Positions 61,901-64,000 of a DNA stretch of 64,000 bases are shown here, in pieces. Both the position numbers and the translations under genes were made by a program. The stretch is from the NCBI RefSeq assembly GCF_000247815.1, contig NW_004775928.1:475965-539964 (forward strand), read 5' to 3'. This stretch comes from Ficedula albicollis (Eukaryota > Chordata > Aves > Passeriformes > Muscicapidae). The notes under the pieces were generated by a model that ran no database searches, had not been told where the DNA came from, and worked only from the letters and a program-made list of their open reading frames with translations. Position 1 is the first letter of the stretch; each line of letters begins with the position of its first letter.

Positions 61901-64000
61901 ATGATTAAATTTGAATCATAATCTGTATTACAGAGGTGCTAAGCCTTTGTGCAGTTGAGGTCAAATGCTAAAAGCTAGACATTCTTCTTTTTGCTATTGT
62001 GGATTTTCCAGGAAACCGATTTTCCAGTCTTGGCAAAGGTTTAATATTCAGGCACGGATGATCCTTAGAATCAATTGTGTTCACTGCCCATCATCATCTC
62101 TCTGATCATTGCAGCTCAAGAATGGCCTGCTTATCTTGTTTAAATAAAAGTCCACACACTTTTCCAGGGCTCAGGGAGATGATAAATTTCTTTCTTTTTT
62201 TCAGTGTCCACAGTAATGTACTATTACAGATAGCAGTCCTGATCCTGAAGGACAAAGCACTATGGCTTAAGGGAAGAAAAAAATCGATCCTATATACATA
62301 AACTCCAAATGTGATATTTGTAGAGTTTCTGTTCAAACTATGGCTGTGTGCCATTGCTTGCAGCAAATTAAATTTAGGTAAGTTTTCTTGAAAATAACTG
62401 GGCTGTAAATGTTACTCATTATGCAAAGAACTGTAAATGCATGAAAAAGAAACTAAGAAATGTAAAATCCAAATATCAATTATGGGGTAACTTATGCAGT
62501 TGGTGACTCAGTTCAGACTGGAATGTTTTAGAGAGAAACCTCAGGGAAAAATTTTCACACTTTGCTCATGGGGTGAGCCTGCAGAGTGTGAACATTAGTA
62601 CTTTCCAGATAACCCTCACACTCTGCTCCACATGCCAAGATAAAAGTTCTCCATGACCTTTCAACTTTTTATCAAGAACTGAAGAAATATTCTTGTCCGT
62701 GTCTGAAAAAGGCTGTAAATAATTGGTTTTACTTTTAACATATATCTCTGAGTCTGTATCAAAATATAATTTTGTATAGTAAGGCAAAGAAGTAAAGAAC
62801 CCAGGCTGACATAGTCCTTGAACATCTTTTTAGCCTTCTTAGCTTTATTTAACAATAAATCATTATTTTACAATGACCTTTTCCTGCAAATTTAATTTTA
62901 ATTTTCTTTTATCCACTGTTTTAGATATTGAAAAATGTCAGCCCGAGGCATTCTGATTTCCTGCACTTTGCAAGCATTGTATTTAGCTCTTGGCAATATA
63001 ATATACTTGTAAGCAATGTCAGAATATCATGACCCTGAAAATAAATTGCAGAATGACAGATCTGGGGCTTCTCTTTAAATTAAAGATGGACTAGAAAGGA
63101 TTTTGGGCTACAAATATATTAATGAGATTGTATTGCTTCTCCTCCAATTTTTATTGCTTTAGAAGTGTGCCCCCCTGAGAAAATTTTTGGACAACTCAAA
63201 ATGTTTATGCAATGGCAAACCATAGTTTTACTTGCTTTGGTGAAGGGATTCCAAAACCTTAGAGGATCTTACCCTTCTTAAAGAAAAACTGAGATTTACT
63301 AGGTTTTCAAGCCATATTCTCATGTCGTATAAAGATGATACAATTATAATTTTTTCCCATCTCTAATGCCGAAACACCAGTAATTGGGGATTTGTGGGTC
63401 CAGTGTGCAAAGATACATTTATGTGTAAAAAAAAATTGTTTTTTAATCGCACAGGATACAGGATTCACTTTCTGAGTAAACATATCTCTGTAGGCCAACT
63501 GCAATCATATTCTTGCTGGTCTACACATGTCTGCTTTTGTAGTCTCCTGCCTGTATCAGTTTCAGCGTTTTCCAGTGAATAAAGATACAATCTATTTCTG
63601 CGGGTCAAATAATCCTTAGCAGTCAGAAAAGTCTAAGGGAACAGTGCACTGCTTATTTGGCTGATTGCATCCAAATAGAAATCAAAACTGTATGTTACGC
63701 TCTAAAGTCAAGTGCACAGAGGCTAGATTTTGTAGGCAGTGTGATCAGTTATTTGCGTGTTTCCTTCCTTTTGTATTGTAGGAAGGTGTTTTGTCTTGGA
63801 GATGAAATAAGCAAGGGCTAAACTAATTAACTAACCAGCACTGATCTACAGTCTCAGCACCTCACATTCCTGAAGATTTATCCCATTTTGAACACACTGC
63901 CATTTCCCTCCAGGGAAATAAAAATTGCTGCCTATTAAGGATGGGGACAGAAAAAGGCACCTTCACTGGAGACAGCCTGTACAAGAAAATAATACTGTAA
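58916..64000. other. AT-rich unique DNA, no gene recognised
   Basis: Apart from a possible MIR relic at about 59680-59790 I see no repeats, exons or RNA genes. ORFs are all under 90 codons and without family resemblance. Confidence 0.5.
59680..59790 (-). mobile_element. Possible MIR-like SINE relic, inverted
   Basis: ccttttaaagatagtgaaac, then a gttatg block, then aagggatttaaatctcagc and tttgacatc about 60 bases later. These follow the order and spacing of inverted MIR landmarks as I remember them (TTTTACAGATGAGGAAAC and GGGATTTGAACCCAGG). Very diverged. Confidence 0.4.

Overview
This window looks like avian nuclear DNA, AT-rich and almost free of genes. Three degraded copies of CR1, the dominant bird LINE, are readable by eye. 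The only protein-coding sequence I can support is the last exon of a Groucho/TLE co-repressor gene (bases 74-181, + strand). Its 35 codons end a WD40 propeller, and the Val-Asp-Asp variant fits TLE1 or TLE4 better than TLE2 or TLE3. In birds TLE1 and TLE4 lie on the Z chromosome, with their 3' ends facing a shared gene desert, and the remaining 62-63 kb fits such a desert. That placement comes from general knowledge of the genes, not from this sequence.

Layout: 1-73 intron end; 74-181 terminal TLE exon; 182 to about 775 (perhaps to about 3.9 kb) 3' UTR; 4.57-5.13 kb CR1 (-); 10.57-12.04 kb nested tandem duplications; 12.0-27.2 kb unique AT-rich DNA with microsatellites; 27.18-27.72 kb CR1 (-) with a readable ORF2 C-terminal remnant; 28.7 kb MIR-like SINE relic; 30.2-31.0 kb isolated GC/CpG-rich block ending in a strong CTCF-like motif; 31.01-35.03 kb array of 82 copies of a 49-bp unit; 35.77-37.13 kb CR1 (+) with decayed reverse transcriptase; 42.11-42.19 kb run of 81 C; 42.29-43.42 kb A-B-B-A-B duplication; 49.3-50.1 kb AT-rich block that could be a conserved enhancer; 51.51-52.23 kb 360-bp tandem duplication; 57.98-58.88 kb 451-bp tandem duplication ending in a poly-A run; then AT-rich unique DNA to 64.0 kb.

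The most unusual feature is the 49-bp minisatellite. It is close to perfect over 4 kb, strongly G-over-C skewed, and open in every reading frame of its minus strand. It sits directly against the CpG-rich block and the CTCF-like motif. A second theme is a set of very young local duplications (units of about 63-695 bp, few mismatches), which are either real recent events or assembly artefacts. I see no operons, CRISPR arrays, rRNA or convincing tRNA genes. The two ORFs of about 1,400 codons on the minus strand are by-products of the array and not genes.
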